Below, in pieces: positions 22,987 through 31,820 of a stretch of 64,000 nt of DNA. A program made the translations under genes and the position numbers. This DNA comes from JAAUUE01 sp943370025 (GTDB taxonomy: Bacteria > Cyanobacteriota > Cyanobacteriia > Cyanobacteriales > JAAUUE01). The stretch spans positions 1 through 64,000 of the forward strand of contig CALRPI020000004.1 of assembly GCA_943370025.1 (NCBI GenBank). The letters are read 5' to 3'. The notes beneath the pieces are model-generated. The model was not told where the DNA came from, ran no database searches, and was given only the letters and a program-made list of their open reading frames with translations. Positions within the stretch are counted from its first letter, which is position 1, and every line of letters begins with the position of its first letter.

Positions 22987-23439
22987 TTAAGAGATATCCC
23001 GCCTCGGCGCATAGAAAATCAATCGATTGCCATCAGGATCATAAATATATAATTCCTGCCCATGACTAGCTGTAATTATATTACCTACAGGATAGTTGAT
23101 GGCTTGCAACTCTCTAATTACTTCAGGTAAATTTGGGACTTGCAGGCAAATACTCATACTTCCAGATTTATTGCTCAAGTTATTTTCAATCTTGTTTCCC
23201 TTATCACTTCCAGCCCGGTCTTCAATCTTATCTCCAGTGCTTGATTGGTCAAATTCTGATTGATGATTGGGCTTGGGCAAAAAAATTGCCAAACGTAGTC
23301 CGGGCAGTTGAAATTCTGCATAAACTCCCGGTTGGTAAGGATGAGGTTTTTGCCCTAGGAGTTGAGAGTAGAAATTTACTAACGGCTCTAGGGCGATCGA
23401 TCCCAAAGCCACAAAAGCCTCTGTACATTGCCAATTCAT
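22987..23439 (-). CDS. VOC-family (glyoxalase/bleomycin-resistance fold) protein
   Basis: A 150-residue protein with the two beta-alpha-beta-beta-beta modules of the vicinal oxygen chelate superfamily: VALGSIALEPLVNFYSQLLGQKPHPY at the N-terminus and HGQELYIYDPDGNRLIFYAPRR at the C-terminus, the latter a typical second-module signature (YDPDGNRLxF). A low-complexity insert rich in D, N and S separates the modules. The substrate is unknown. It is transcribed toward the permease gene 27 bases away. Confidence 0.82.
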   Translation of the reverse strand: MNWQCTEAFVALGSIALEPLVNFYSQLLGQKPHPYQPGVYAEFQLPGLRLAIFLPKPNHQSEFDQSSTGDKIEDRAGSDKGNKIENNLSNKSGSMSICLQVPNLPEVIRELQAINYPVGNIITASHGQELYIYDPDGNRLIFYAPRRDIS

Positions 23440-23695
23440 TAGTCACACCTATTTCCTTAATGCTTTTCCAGTATCTTGATAGTTAGCTACTTACTCTTAA
23501 GTACCTACTTGTAACTATGAGTTTTAGAGGGTAATTTAGGAATTAAGTTAGAGCTAAATTTAGTTCTACTCAAATATAGCGATCCTACAGGATTTCACTA
23601 GCCGAAGATGAGTAAAATTCTTCATCAGAAGCATGTTGATCTGGTAAACAATTTAGGATTTCTATATTAAATTTTAATACCCAAGAGAGGATACT

Positions 23696-23935
23696 ATGGC
23701 TGAACCAACGATCGCTAGTAAAAGCCCTTCTGTAATGGAATTAGAACCCGGTACCTACTATTGGTGTACCTGCGGCCAATCGGCAAATCAACCCTTCTGT
23801 AATGGCGCCCATAAAGGTACAGAATTTGTGCCCCTAGCCTTTGAACTAACTGAAAAGAAAACCGTCGCTTTGTGTCAATGCAAACATACAGGTAAGCCTC
23901 CTTTCTGCGATGGAGCACACGCCAAGCTGCCTTAA
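23696..23935 (+). CDS. CDGSH iron-sulfur domain protein (tandem)
   Basis: A 79-residue protein with two CDGSH-type motifs: WCTCGQSANQPFCNGAHKG (about 27-45) and LCQCKHTGKPPFCDGAHAK (about 60-78). Each supplies three Cys and one His for a labile [2Fe-2S] cluster as in mitoNEET relatives. There is no membrane segment. Tandem CDGSH proteins of this length are widespread in bacteria and are thought to act in redox or Fe-S handling. Monocistronic; a hairpin follows its stop. Confidence 0.9.
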   Translation: MAEPTIASKSPSVMELEPGTYYWCTCGQSANQPFCNGAHKGTEFVPLAFELTEKKTVALCQCKHTGKPPFCDGAHAKLP

Positions 23936-23948
23936 TTATATATAGTTT

Positions 23949-23986
23949 GTTTATGTATGAGCGGCTGTCGCCGCCCATACATAAAC
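23949..23986. terminator. Hairpin between convergent CDGSH and purU genes
   Basis: GTTTATGTATGAGCGGC pairs with GCCGCCCATACATAAAC with one mismatch around TGTC, starting 14 bases after the CDGSH stop and ending 1 base before the purU stop. A bidirectional terminator is the natural reading. The GCGGCTGTCGCCGC core is related to the hairpin at 18242. Confidence 0.65.
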
Positions 23987-23987
23987 A

Positions 23988-24842
23988 TCATTCAAAAACT
24001 ACAGTGCGATTGCCATAGACCAAGACTCGGTTCTGGAGGTGCGATCGCACCGCTCTGGCTAAGACCACTCGCTCCAAATCTTTGCCCTTGCGGACTAGGT
24101 CTACTACTTGATCTCGATGGCTGACCCGCTCCACATCTTGTTCAATAATCGGACCCGCATCTAATTCTTCCGTGACATAATGCGCCGTTGCCCCAATGAT
24201 CTTCACCCCGCGATCGTAAGCCTGCTGGTAAGGATTTGCCCCTACAAAAGCCGGCAAGAAAGAATGGTGGATATTGATAATTGGTTTCGAGAATTTATTA
24301 ATAAAATCCTCGCTAATAATCTGCATATATTTTGCCAATACCACTACATCAACATCATATTTTTGAAGTAATGCCAATTGCTTTAACTCTTGCTCTAGTT
24401 TGTTCTCTTTAGTAATTGGTAAGTAGTGGTAGTCAATGCCAAATTGGGTGGCAACCTCTTCTAAATTTGGATGATTGCTGATGATTACAGGAATTTTGGC
24501 GGTCAACTCCTGAGCTTTGTACCGCCAGAGGAGATCGTAGAGGCAGTGATCCTGCTTGCTGACCCAGATTGCCATGCGAGGTAGGGTATTGGAAAAATGT
24601 AATTGCCAAGTTGCCTCTAGGGGTTGAGCGATCGCCTGAAAAGCTGGAGCAATTACCTCCTGAGGCAAATTAAACCCCACCAACTCCCACTCAATTCGCA
24701 TTAAAAACAAACCAGCCGCAGCATCGGTGTGTTGGTCTGCATGGATCACATTGCCGCCGTTAGCGTAGATAAAATTGGCAATTTTGGCAACTAGACCTTT
24801 TTGGTCTGGACAAGAAACTAATAATACTGCGGTGGGGTTCAT
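23988..24842 (-). CDS. purU: Formyltetrahydrofolate deformylase
   Basis: A 284-residue enzyme that hydrolyses 10-formyl-tetrahydrofolate to formate and tetrahydrofolate, balancing one-carbon pools for purine synthesis and Gly/Met metabolism. An N-terminal ACT domain (VLLVSCPDQKGLVAKIANFIYANGGNV, about 7-80) is followed by a formyltransferase-type catalytic domain. The catalytic region reads INIHHSFLPAFVGANPY and then GATAHYVTEELDAGPIIEQD, giving the conserved Asn/His/Asp set. The length matches the family. Confidence 0.95.
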   Translation of the reverse strand: MNPTAVLLVSCPDQKGLVAKIANFIYANGGNVIHADQHTDAAAGLFLMRIEWELVGFNLPQEVIAPAFQAIAQPLEATWQLHFSNTLPRMAIWVSKQDHCLYDLLWRYKAQELTAKIPVIISNHPNLEEVATQFGIDYHYLPITKENKLEQELKQLALLQKYDVDVVVLAKYMQIISEDFINKFSKPIINIHHSFLPAFVGANPYQQAYDRGVKIIGATAHYVTEELDAGPIIEQDVERVSHRDQVVDLVRKGKDLERVVLARAVRSHLQNRVLVYGNRTVVFE

Positions 24843-24913
24843 AGGAAAATTAGCGATCGATTATAATAAACTCGAAATACTAACTATAAAACCAATCCTA
24901 TAAAACTAATCCT

Positions 24914-25279
24914 ATGAACACTGATTCTCTTTGGCAATCGATCCAAACTGGCTTGCGGGTTTCCTTAGGAGCCACCGCCAGTATTTTGGAAACCCTGCAA
25001 GACCCCCAAAAACGTCAAGAAAGTCTTAGTACCCTCCAAGCAGAACTCCACGATCGCGTCCAAGAATGGGTTGCCAAGGGGGAAATGACCGAACAGGAAG
25101 CACGTAATTTCATTGATTCTATCCTTCGGCAACAGGGAAGCAACAATCCTAACCCAACAGATAACCCAGAAGAACCCGGACAAACCGATACCCAGCAATC
25201 CTTAGAAGAACTCACCGACAAGATTGCCGATCTCCGGTCTGAACTAGAGAACCTCAGGAATACTGATCAACAGAAATAG
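24914..25279 (+). CDS. Small helical protein, phasin-like in character
   Basis: A 121-residue hydrophilic protein, unnamed. Residues 1-75 look like two helices (LWQSIQTGLRVSLGATASILETLQDPQKRQESLSTLQAEL; WVAKGEMTEQEARNFIDSILRQ). A Pro/Asn-rich linker follows, then a short C-terminal coiled coil (SLEELTDKIADLRSELENLRN). The pattern of amphipathic helix, flexible linker and coiled coil recalls phasin-like proteins annotated in cyanobacteria. No polyhydroxyalkanoate genes are nearby, so the role is open. Confidence 0.7.
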   Translation: MNTDSLWQSIQTGLRVSLGATASILETLQDPQKRQESLSTLQAELHDRVQEWVAKGEMTEQEARNFIDSILRQQGSNNPNPTDNPEEPGQTDTQQSLEELTDKIADLRSELENLRNTDQQK

Positions 25280-25334
25280 TTAATAATTGTTAGCAATCAT
25301 TAACTATTAAGTCTTAACTGACAGTTGTCAGCTA

Positions 25335-25628
25335 CTAATCATTGTCCCAAACTTCAGAACCCATCAGGTCAGCAATGCGATCGCGAAGGAGAAAATTAGA
25401 ACGCTCTAGTTCACACTCTACACATACCCAATCCCGGGCTGGGATGTACTGACAGAGAACGTAGATTGGTTGCTGGCGGCTGATTATGCCTCTTTCTACT
25501 AGGTCACGAGCTTCGTCTTGGAGTACATTGATCGAATACTGCACGGTGGATGTAGAAGGGATAGAGATAGTGGATGACATAAATGGAGCAGATACAGTTG
25601 GTTTAGCGGATAGTGTCGGTGTATTCAT
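25335..25628 (-). CDS. DUF4327 small conserved cyanobacterial protein
   Basis: A 97-residue protein. A Ser/Thr/Pro-rich leader (1-30) precedes the conserved core VQYSINVLQDEARDLVERGIISRQQPIYVLCQYIPARDWVCVECELERSNFLLRDRIADLM. I recognise this as DUF4327, a cyanobacterial family without known function. AAAGG about nine bases before 25628 supports this start, although the family core begins near residue 29 and an internal Met at 17 is possible. Confidence 0.75.
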   Translation of the reverse strand: MNTPTLSAKPTVSAPFMSSTISIPSTSTVQYSINVLQDEARDLVERGIISRQQPIYVLCQYIPARDWVCVECELERSNFLLRDRIADLMGSEVWDND

Positions 25629-25759
25629 AAAATTTAACCTTTATTAACTAGCCTTTAGCCTTAATGAGTAGTATAAAGCAATATTCCCTAGCGTGAACAA
25701 TAAATATGTTCAGTATCTTGCTTTACAAAATAATGAGATAGATTGCAAATTGTGATCCT

Positions 25760-27448
25760 CTATCCTTGATTTTTTGGCGTACTTGTATTTACTAATAACT
25801 TAAATAGAGCATGGAGGGCAATCGCTTGAGCCATAGGTATTTGCGCGTAAGTGAATATACTGAAGACACCCATGGGGATCATCTCCCTTAGCCTCTGATA
25901 GGTGTAGGGACTACCGTAAACGACCAAAGCTTGTAACTCTCCATTCTGTAACAATATCTTTACTAAATTTTGGACGTAGTCTGTCACTCCGGCACTGCCT
26001 CGAAAGGGATTTCCCCTGATAAATAGCTGCACCAAGGTTTGTTGTTGAGGGGCTAAACTCCCTGTTGGATCAGGGTTGTCGATTATTCCCGCACTGTTTT
26101 TATCGAGGATTTGCAGCCGATAATTCATCTCTTGGAGCATAGCAATCGCTGGGGAATTTCGCCGGAGAAAGTCACAATCGATCGCGTCATCTACGTAGAT
26201 AAGATTGCGAAATTTTAAGTTATGTATATCAAGATTTCTTGACAAATCTTCCCCCATAACCTCTTCAACCCCTGCCTCAACTACCAAAGAATCACGAATA
26301 ATCCTCTCTACCGTAGCAAAACTATGGGTTTGGGCAAGGTGAGTTGTTAGAAAAGTTTCCCCGTCTGGATGACTAGAGGCAGTAATTTGCTGGAAACAAA
26401 CCTTTTGTTTTGCCTCCCAAATCCGTTGAACACTTTGTTGGATCCTCGCTAGGGATATTCTGCCAGAGGTGACGGCTTGCACCACGGCAGCGATCGCCTC
26501 TTCCGGGTCTACAGGCATTAGTAAAATATCTGCCCCCGCCTCTACTGCAAGCACCGAGGATTCTGCCGTGCCATAGCTATTGGTAATTCCGCCCATAATC
26601 AAAGCATCGGTAACTATTAAGCCCGCAAACCCCAACTCCTGCCGCAATTTCCCAGTAAGAATCTGGGGAGATAGGGTGGCGGGGTACTGGGCATCCCAAC
26701 TGGGAATGAGGAGGTGTGCCGACATAATGCTATCCACTCCAGCGGCGATCGCTCCCCGAAATGGCTCTAGTTCTATACTTTCTAGTCGCTCAGGGCTATG
26801 GTTTAGAACAGGGAGTTCCAAATGGGAATCTACTGCGGTGTCTCCATGACCCGGAAAGTGTTTGGCGGTGGTGAGAACTGGATACCCTTGGCTGCCGTGG
26901 ATAAATGCCTTAGTTAGCTGAGTCACCGTAGCTACATCTTCCCCAAACGCTCGGATATTAATCACTGGGTTGTCGGGATTGTTATTCACATCAACTACAG
27001 GAGCCAGCACCCAATTCAGACCGATCGCCTGTGCTTCTTGGGCAATGACTGCCCCCATTTGGTAAGCATAATCTGCCGCTAGGGTTGGGTTTGTTTGGGC
27101 AATTGCCCCTAAAGCCATCGGTGGTGGAAACCAGGTTGCCCCACTAAACCGCTGTCCCACACCTTCTTCAATATCCGCCGCCATCAAGAGGGGAATTGGC
27201 GACCAAGATTGCAACTCCTCTGTCCGCATAGCAAGTTCCGCCGCACTGCCCCCCAGAAAAATCACACCTCCTACTCCTAGTTCTTGTACCAAATGCCGCA
27301 ATTTCTGCCGTGGGGGTTCCCAAGCTGGGTATTGAATCTGGTGATCAAATAAATAACCAGATGCCCGGACTACAATCATTTGAGCCACTAGTTGAGATAA
27401 AGATAGGTCTTCTTGATTTGGTAGTTGGGGAGTCATGTTTTGGATCAT
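25760..27448 (-). CDS. Glycoside hydrolase family 3, beta-N-acetylhexosaminidase (NagZ-like)
   Basis: A 562-residue protein. The GH3 (alpha/beta)8 domain covers about 15-350. It shows the NagZ signature KHFPGHGDTAVDSH (195-209), whose flexible loop supplies the His-Asp acid/base, and the nucleophile D281 in GLIVTDALIMGG. NagZ enzymes release N-acetylglucosamine from cell-wall fragments during peptidoglycan recycling. A further ~200 C-terminal residues (SLVVEAGVEEVMGEDLSRNL onward) form an alpha/beta second domain, as in longer two-domain GH3 proteins. No signal peptide is evident. Confidence 0.9.
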   Translation of the reverse strand: MIQNMTPQLPNQEDLSLSQLVAQMIVVRASGYLFDHQIQYPAWEPPRQKLRHLVQELGVGGVIFLGGSAAELAMRTEELQSWSPIPLLMAADIEEGVGQRFSGATWFPPPMALGAIAQTNPTLAADYAYQMGAVIAQEAQAIGLNWVLAPVVDVNNNPDNPVINIRAFGEDVATVTQLTKAFIHGSQGYPVLTTAKHFPGHGDTAVDSHLELPVLNHSPERLESIELEPFRGAIAAGVDSIMSAHLLIPSWDAQYPATLSPQILTGKLRQELGFAGLIVTDALIMGGITNSYGTAESSVLAVEAGADILLMPVDPEEAIAAVVQAVTSGRISLARIQQSVQRIWEAKQKVCFQQITASSHPDGETFLTTHLAQTHSFATVERIIRDSLVVEAGVEEVMGEDLSRNLDIHNLKFRNLIYVDDAIDCDFLRRNSPAIAMLQEMNYRLQILDKNSAGIIDNPDPTGSLAPQQQTLVQLFIRGNPFRGSAGVTDYVQNLVKILLQNGELQALVVYGSPYTYQRLREMIPMGVFSIFTYAQIPMAQAIALHALFKLLVNTSTPKNQG

Positions 27449-27591
27449 ATTTTGATTTACTAAAAATGAAAATACTTGGTAAATTAGAGAACCATGTAAT
27501 ATTTAGCTACTTATTTAGCTACTTTGTGGCTATTTTTAGATTAAAGTAAAGAAATGTAAAGATTAATTAGTATTATTTATTAAAATCAGCA

Positions 27592-28446
27592 ATGTTATCT
27601 AAGTTTTCCTCACAAATTTTCGCAGATTCTGTAACTCCTCAACAACTTTGGCAAGCCCTCAGGCAGCGACTAGTCATGGCATTGGTAGTAACAATTATTG
27701 CTGTTGCTTCGATCGCGCCGGCTGCCTATGCTTTTGATAATCCAGATTTACTACCAGATCAAAACACTCCAGTTATTGACCTAGCGAACTTCTTACCCAA
27801 AGTGCAAGAAGAGAATTTGATTCAGAACTTGGCAGATTTTGAGGCAGAAACTGGCTGGAAGCTCCGAGTGTTGACCCAGTTCGATCGAACTCCCGGCTTA
27901 TCATTACGGAAATTTTGGGACTTAAACGACAAGAGCGTATTGCTAGTAGCCGATCCTCGTGGGGGAAATATTCTCAATTTCAATGTGGGAGATGAAGTTT
28001 ATAAGCTCCTGCCCCGAACTTTCTGGGTAGAACTCCAAACCCGTTTTGGCAATCTCTATTTTGTGCGAGAAAATGGCGAGAATGGTTCGATCGTCGAGGC
28101 ATTGGAATCAATCAAAACCTGTCTGCAACGAGGAGGCTGTCGAGTCGTCCCCGGTCTTCCCAGAGAGCAATGGATTCTCACCCTGATCACCTCAGTAGTT
28201 GGTGGGATTATTTGTGGTTTCGCGGCAATTCCCAGAAAAAAAGGTCAAGTTTTTGCTTGGCAATGGGCTTTAATATTTTCTCCTCTATGGGGCATTCTAT
28301 TCATTGCCTTTGGCTTAGGTCCCGTGCTAACTAGAACTACCGAATGGTTACCTATATTTAGAAATATCCTTGGATTCCTCCTAGGCGGTGCAGTGGCTTT
28401 TCTCTCCCCTTTATTAAGTCAATCTTCCCCTTCTTCAGAAACCTAG
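27592..28446 (+). CDS. TPM-domain membrane protein
   Basis: A 284-residue protein. A signal or anchor segment (about 27-48, MALVVTIIAVASIAPAAYAFD) is followed by a TPM domain (about 60-175: PVIDLANFLPKVQEENLIQNLADFEAETGWKLRVLTQ), a fold of thylakoid-lumen proteins including Psb32 and TLP18.3. Three hydrophobic spans follow in the C-terminal 100 residues, an arrangement typical of cyanobacterial TPM proteins. A periplasmic/luminal domain tethered to the membrane is likely. Its exact role cannot be stated. Confidence 0.85.
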   Translation: MLSKFSSQIFADSVTPQQLWQALRQRLVMALVVTIIAVASIAPAAYAFDNPDLLPDQNTPVIDLANFLPKVQEENLIQNLADFEAETGWKLRVLTQFDRTPGLSLRKFWDLNDKSVLLVADPRGGNILNFNVGDEVYKLLPRTFWVELQTRFGNLYFVRENGENGSIVEALESIKTCLQRGGCRVVPGLPREQWILTLITSVVGGIICGFAAIPRKKGQVFAWQWALIFSPLWGILFIAFGLGPVLTRTTEWLPIFRNILGFLLGGAVAFLSPLLSQSSPSSET

Positions 28447-28467
28447 TTCTAGTATAGGATTTACACA

Positions 28468-28515
28468 TTTTGAGGTTGTTGGGGACTTCAACTACTCTCA
28501 GCCAGCAATCTCAAA
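28468..28515. repeat. Degenerate hairpin, family A
   Basis: TTTTGAGGTTGTTG pairs imperfectly with CAGCAATCTCAAAA around GGGACTTCAACTACTCTCAGC, clearly a diverged TTCGACTACGCTCAGC loop. It follows the TPM gene stop by 22 bases. Confidence 0.55.
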
Positions 28516-28601
28516 AACCCTAAATAATTATTTCTAAACTGTAGATTGAGTTGAAAATAGCGCACCCGATCGCGTGCGTTAGAAGTCATTTACAAAGTGG
28601 C

Positions 28602-28652
28602 TATAAAGTAAGATTTTCCGCCCCCAGTGGGGACGGAAAATCTTACTTTATA
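28602..28652. repeat. Long hairpin, family B
   Basis: TATAAAGTAAGATTTTCCGCCCCC pairs with GGGGACGGAAAATCTTACTTTATA at 23 of 24 positions. It sits between the convergent TPM and LOV-kinase genes, so it may serve as a bidirectional terminator. It is related to 63459-63495, with CG pairs moved within the stem. Confidence 0.8.
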
Positions 28653-28677
28653 AATAGCCTCTTATTCTCAATTCACT

Positions 28678-30093
28678 TTACTTTATAAGTGACTTCTGAC
28701 TAGGAATTAATATATTTTGCTGCCGCGTTTTAATGGGGATTTCAATTCTAATTTCTGTGCCCTTACCTAGTAGAGAATTACAACTCAGTTTACCTTGGTG
28801 CTTATCTACAATAATTTGATAGCTGGTTGCTAACCCCAAACCAGTTCCTTTACCTACTGGTTTGGTGGTAAAAAATGGATTGAACATATCCTTTCTAATA
28901 TCTTCTGTCATTCCACAACCATTATCTTGAATACTAATACTCACGATATCTGGAGTAATTAGGTCTGTATCAATCACAATTTGGAGTTTCTTTTCCTGAT
29001 TAGGTCTTCCTAAACTAGAAAAATTCTCCTTTTCCATGGCGGCACTGCTAGTAAACAGATAGCCTTCTTCTAAGGCATCGATCGCATTATTCAAGACATT
29101 CAGAAATACTTGATTAAGTTGACCGGGATAGCATTCTACTAAAGGCAATTCTGCATAATTTTTGACAATACTAATTTCTGGACGTTGGGGCTGACGTTGG
29201 AAACGATGTTGCACCAATAATAGCGTGTTATCAATTCCTTGATGAATATCAACTGGCTTCATATCTGCTTCATCAAGACGGGAGAAATTTCTGAGAGATA
29301 AAATAATTTGCTTAATCCTGTCTGTCCCTGCTCGCATAGATTGCAAAACCTGAGGCAGGTCTTCTTTAATAAACTCTATCTCCGTTTCTGCGACTTCGGC
29401 TTCCAATTCAGGAGTTTTGTTTACCAACAATTCTTGCTGAAGCTCTACTAACTTCAATAATTCCTGAGTATATTGATTCACAAATTCTAAGTTGCCATGA
29501 ATAAAACCCACTGGATTGTTAATCTCATGAGCTATTCCCGCTACCATTTGGCCAAGACTAGACATCTTTTCAGTTTGGATCATTTGGCTCTGGGTTTGGG
29601 TCAACTCAGTCAGAGTTTTTTCTAACTGCTCATTCAGTTTACGATAGTTGGCTTCAGATTCTTTCAGAGCTTTCATCACCTCAATCTTTTCAGTAATATC
29701 TGACTGCACACCAATGAAATGGGTGAGCTGATTTTGATCATTAAATACTGGAGAAATAGTTAGTTCATTCCAAAAAGGAGTGCCATCTTTGCGGTAATTT
29801 TTCAGCACCACACAACAACTAGTTTGAGAGCGGATAGCTTGTCTGATGATTTCTACTGATTGAGGATCGGTATCAGCCCCTTGGAGAAACTTACAGTTGT
29901 AGCCAATTACTTCTTCTCGACTGTAGCCAGTGATTTTTTCAAAGGCGGGATTACAGTAAATTAATGGCTGATTTGGTTGATTAACATCAGCAATAACCAC
30001 CCCAACGCTACTGGAAGCGATCGCTTGATCTAATAACCCTAGGGAAATATTTACAGAATTCATTACAGAGAGAGTTTTCTTTATTTTCATCAT
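28678..30093 (-). CDS. LOV-domain sensor histidine kinase (putative blue-light receptor)
   Basis: A 471-residue cytosolic kinase. The N-terminal PAS domain (about 20-135) has the full LOV signature: GYNCKFLQG with photoactive C67 and flavin-contacting N66 and Q71, then N99 and N109 in NYRKDGTPFWNEL, and Q130 in FIGVQSDIT. A coiled coil (about 136-178) leads to a HisKA box with H189 (GIAHEINNPVGF) and a HATPase domain ending GKGTGLGLATSYQI. Blue light should form a flavin-Cys adduct that alters autophosphorylation. No response regulator is directly adjacent, but a REC-rich cluster follows within 5 kb. Confidence 0.88.
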   Translation of the reverse strand: MMKIKKTLSVMNSVNISLGLLDQAIASSSVGVVIADVNQPNQPLIYCNPAFEKITGYSREEVIGYNCKFLQGADTDPQSVEIIRQAIRSQTSCCVVLKNYRKDGTPFWNELTISPVFNDQNQLTHFIGVQSDITEKIEVMKALKESEANYRKLNEQLEKTLTELTQTQSQMIQTEKMSSLGQMVAGIAHEINNPVGFIHGNLEFVNQYTQELLKLVELQQELLVNKTPELEAEVAETEIEFIKEDLPQVLQSMRAGTDRIKQIILSLRNFSRLDEADMKPVDIHQGIDNTLLLVQHRFQRQPQRPEISIVKNYAELPLVECYPGQLNQVFLNVLNNAIDALEEGYLFTSSAAMEKENFSSLGRPNQEKKLQIVIDTDLITPDIVSISIQDNGCGMTEDIRKDMFNPFFTTKPVGKGTGLGLATSYQIIVDKHQGKLSCNSLLGKGTEIRIEIPIKTRQQNILIPSQKSLIK

Positions 30094-30672
30094 ATTAACT
30101 ACCTAGTAGATCACAGCAAAAGAAAATGTTGATTATAACAGTCCTAAATCATTTACAAAAGGCACTTTGATCTAGGAAATCACTTAGGATTGTCATAAAA
30201 CTAACTGCCATAATTACTATCACAGGCTATTGTTTGACTTTTTGTATGAATTAGTTGAATTGATTGAATAACATACAAAATGCAAATAAAGATACCATGA
30301 TTTAAGTGTAATCTGCGACGGCCGCCCCCATATAAACCCAAACTTAGTTAATATTTTAGAAAGTGCAACTTATTCCATTTACATGAAAAGTGCTGTATTA
30401 GGTGGTCATGGATAGATATCGCATTGTTAGATATCTACCAACTCTAAATAATTTTACTTGCTAAAGGCGAGTAAAATTGTCTACCAGAAGTATATTTAGT
30501 TATCCTAAATGAATTTAGAATTTTAGAGGGTTGAGAACGGCTCCCCCTCTGGGGAAGCCGTTCTCAACCCATTTAGGATCGCTATTGATGTAATACATGA
30601 TCGAGGATTGCTATATTTTAATACATTTTTGGAATTTACTTCAGGATTTTTAATCTCAAGTATAAGCTTAGC
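30094..30672. other. Repeat-rich intergenic region
   Basis: 579 bases with no credible gene. It contains a segment (about 30310-30405) homologous to 17368-17480, including CATTTACATG(A/G)AAAGTGCTGTATT, and the large palindrome at 30502-30579. The birA-like gene ending at 30673 lacks a C-terminal domain, so this region may mark an old rearrangement. Confidence 0.6.
30502..30579. repeat. Composite palindrome with 20-bp inner stem
   Basis: Inner arms GGGTTGAGAACGGCTCCCCC (30528-30547) and GGGGAAGCCGTTCTCAACCC (30551-30570) pair with one mismatch around a 3-base loop. Outer arms ATCCTAAAT and ATTTAGGAT (30502-30510, 30571-30579) add a second stem. The size and nested form suggest a mobile palindromic repeat rather than a simple terminator. 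Confidence 0.8.
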
Positions 30673-31263
30673 TTATTTTATAAGCAGGTTTTGATAATGC
30701 GGTAATAGACTCTCCAAGCCATTAGTAAGTAGCTGATCATAGCCTAGGTAAATTCCTTCTAGGGTGAGCTTTTCCAAGATATCAAGAGAGGAGATATGGG
30801 GGGGAATATTTTGTTGTTGCCAGTAGGATTGAAGATTGATACCTACGCTGGGAACTGGATTTTTCCAGTTGATGCCCACTCCGATTACCGCAGAGGTAAT
30901 AATACCCTGCTGAATACGGGTTTCGGTGAGGATACCGCCGAGTTTATATCCTGATAAAAAAAGATCATTTGGGGGCTTTAGTTGGAGAGGAATACGTTGA
31001 TTTCGTAACGTGGTGGCGATGCCCCAAGCGGTGGCGATCGTCAAATCGCCACTATCTTTAGCTGGCCAGTTTGGCTTGATGGCAAGGGAGAGATACAACC
31101 CTCCCACATTAGATTCCCATTGCCTGCCCCACTGTCCCCTTCCAGCGGTTTGTTCCGCCCCAATTACCACAGTCCCGGCAGCAGCACCTTGATCCAAGAG
31201 TTCCCAGAGGGTTTGATTAGTCGAGGCGACGCTAGGAAAGCGATGGATAGTAGTAACAAACAT
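30673..31263 (-). CDS. birA: Biotin-[acetyl-CoA-carboxylase] ligase, catalytic domain only
   Basis: A 196-residue enzyme that attaches biotin to the carboxyl carrier protein of acetyl-CoA carboxylase. The biotinyl-AMP loop reads AEQTAGRGQWGRQWESNVGGLYLSL, followed by KPPNDLFLSGYKLGGILTE and AVIGVGINWKNPVPSVGINLQ. There is no N-terminal DNA-binding domain, usual in cyanobacteria. The frame stops soon after YQNLLIK, so the small C-terminal SH3-like domain seen in most BirA proteins is absent. The downstream sequence does not resume it in any obvious frame. It is 5 bases from the DUF4112 gene, with which it is probably co-transcribed. Confidence 0.88.
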   Translation of the reverse strand: MFVTTIHRFPSVASTNQTLWELLDQGAAAGTVVIGAEQTAGRGQWGRQWESNVGGLYLSLAIKPNWPAKDSGDLTIATAWGIATTLRNQRIPLQLKPPNDLFLSGYKLGGILTETRIQQGIITSAVIGVGINWKNPVPSVGINLQSYWQQQNIPPHISSLDILEKLTLEGIYLGYDQLLTNGLESLLPHYQNLLIK

Positions 31264-31268
31264 GATAG

Positions 31269-31757
31269 TTAGAAGTTCAGAACTCTAAATAGACTAGCGA
31301 TCGCAAAAATCAGCAAAGAAGAAACCGTGAGAATAATTACTAATAATCCTCCCAAGATGAGGAAGACAAATAGGCGATCAGCTTTCTTGGCAGTCCGAGG
31401 AACCGAAAAATGTTTTTCTAGTAAATCCATATTCCGGCTGTTTGCCTTCCATGCCACATCGAAAAAATCTCCAAATAGGGGAAATGTCCCGACAAAAACA
31501 TCAATTAGAATATTGCTAACTAGGCGGACTAAGGTTTCCCGTGGCAACCCTAATCGAGCAGCGGTAAAGACGATATAGAAAGAAAGTAATCCCGTAACTA
31601 AATCTCCGCCACCGGGAATCAGTCCAATAATTGGATCAAGACCAAAACTATACGGAGTACCGGGAACTCCAATGGCATTATCGAGTAAATTACTGAATTT
31701 TCGCAGACTACGCAGGGTTTCCGTGGGAGATGCAGGGGGAGATTTGGGGGCAGACAT
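31269..31757 (-). CDS. DUF4112 membrane protein
   Basis: A 162-residue protein with the DUF4112 core LDNAIGVPGTPYSFGLDPIIGLIPGGGDLVTGLLSFYIVFTAARLGLP and a second conserved piece NILIDVFVGTFPLFGDFFDVAWKANSRN. Two to three hydrophobic segments are visible, including a strong C-terminal span (about 130-155, LFVFLILGGLLVIILTVSSLLIF). Function unknown. It is immediately upstream of birA in the same direction. Confidence 0.85.
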   Translation of the reverse strand: MSAPKSPPASPTETLRSLRKFSNLLDNAIGVPGTPYSFGLDPIIGLIPGGGDLVTGLLSFYIVFTAARLGLPRETLVRLVSNILIDVFVGTFPLFGDFFDVAWKANSRNMDLLEKHFSVPRTAKKADRLFVFLILGGLLVIILTVSSLLIFAIASLFRVLNF

Positions 31758-31820
31758 AATAAATAAACCAGATAAATAATCCAGAAGGATGATTGATAAA
31801 ATATTACCGCTAAATGCAAA

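Noticed and set aside
23715..23978. Minus-strand open frame opposite the CDGSH gene
   Set aside because: It runs through the hairpin at 23949 and is antisense to a well-supported gene.
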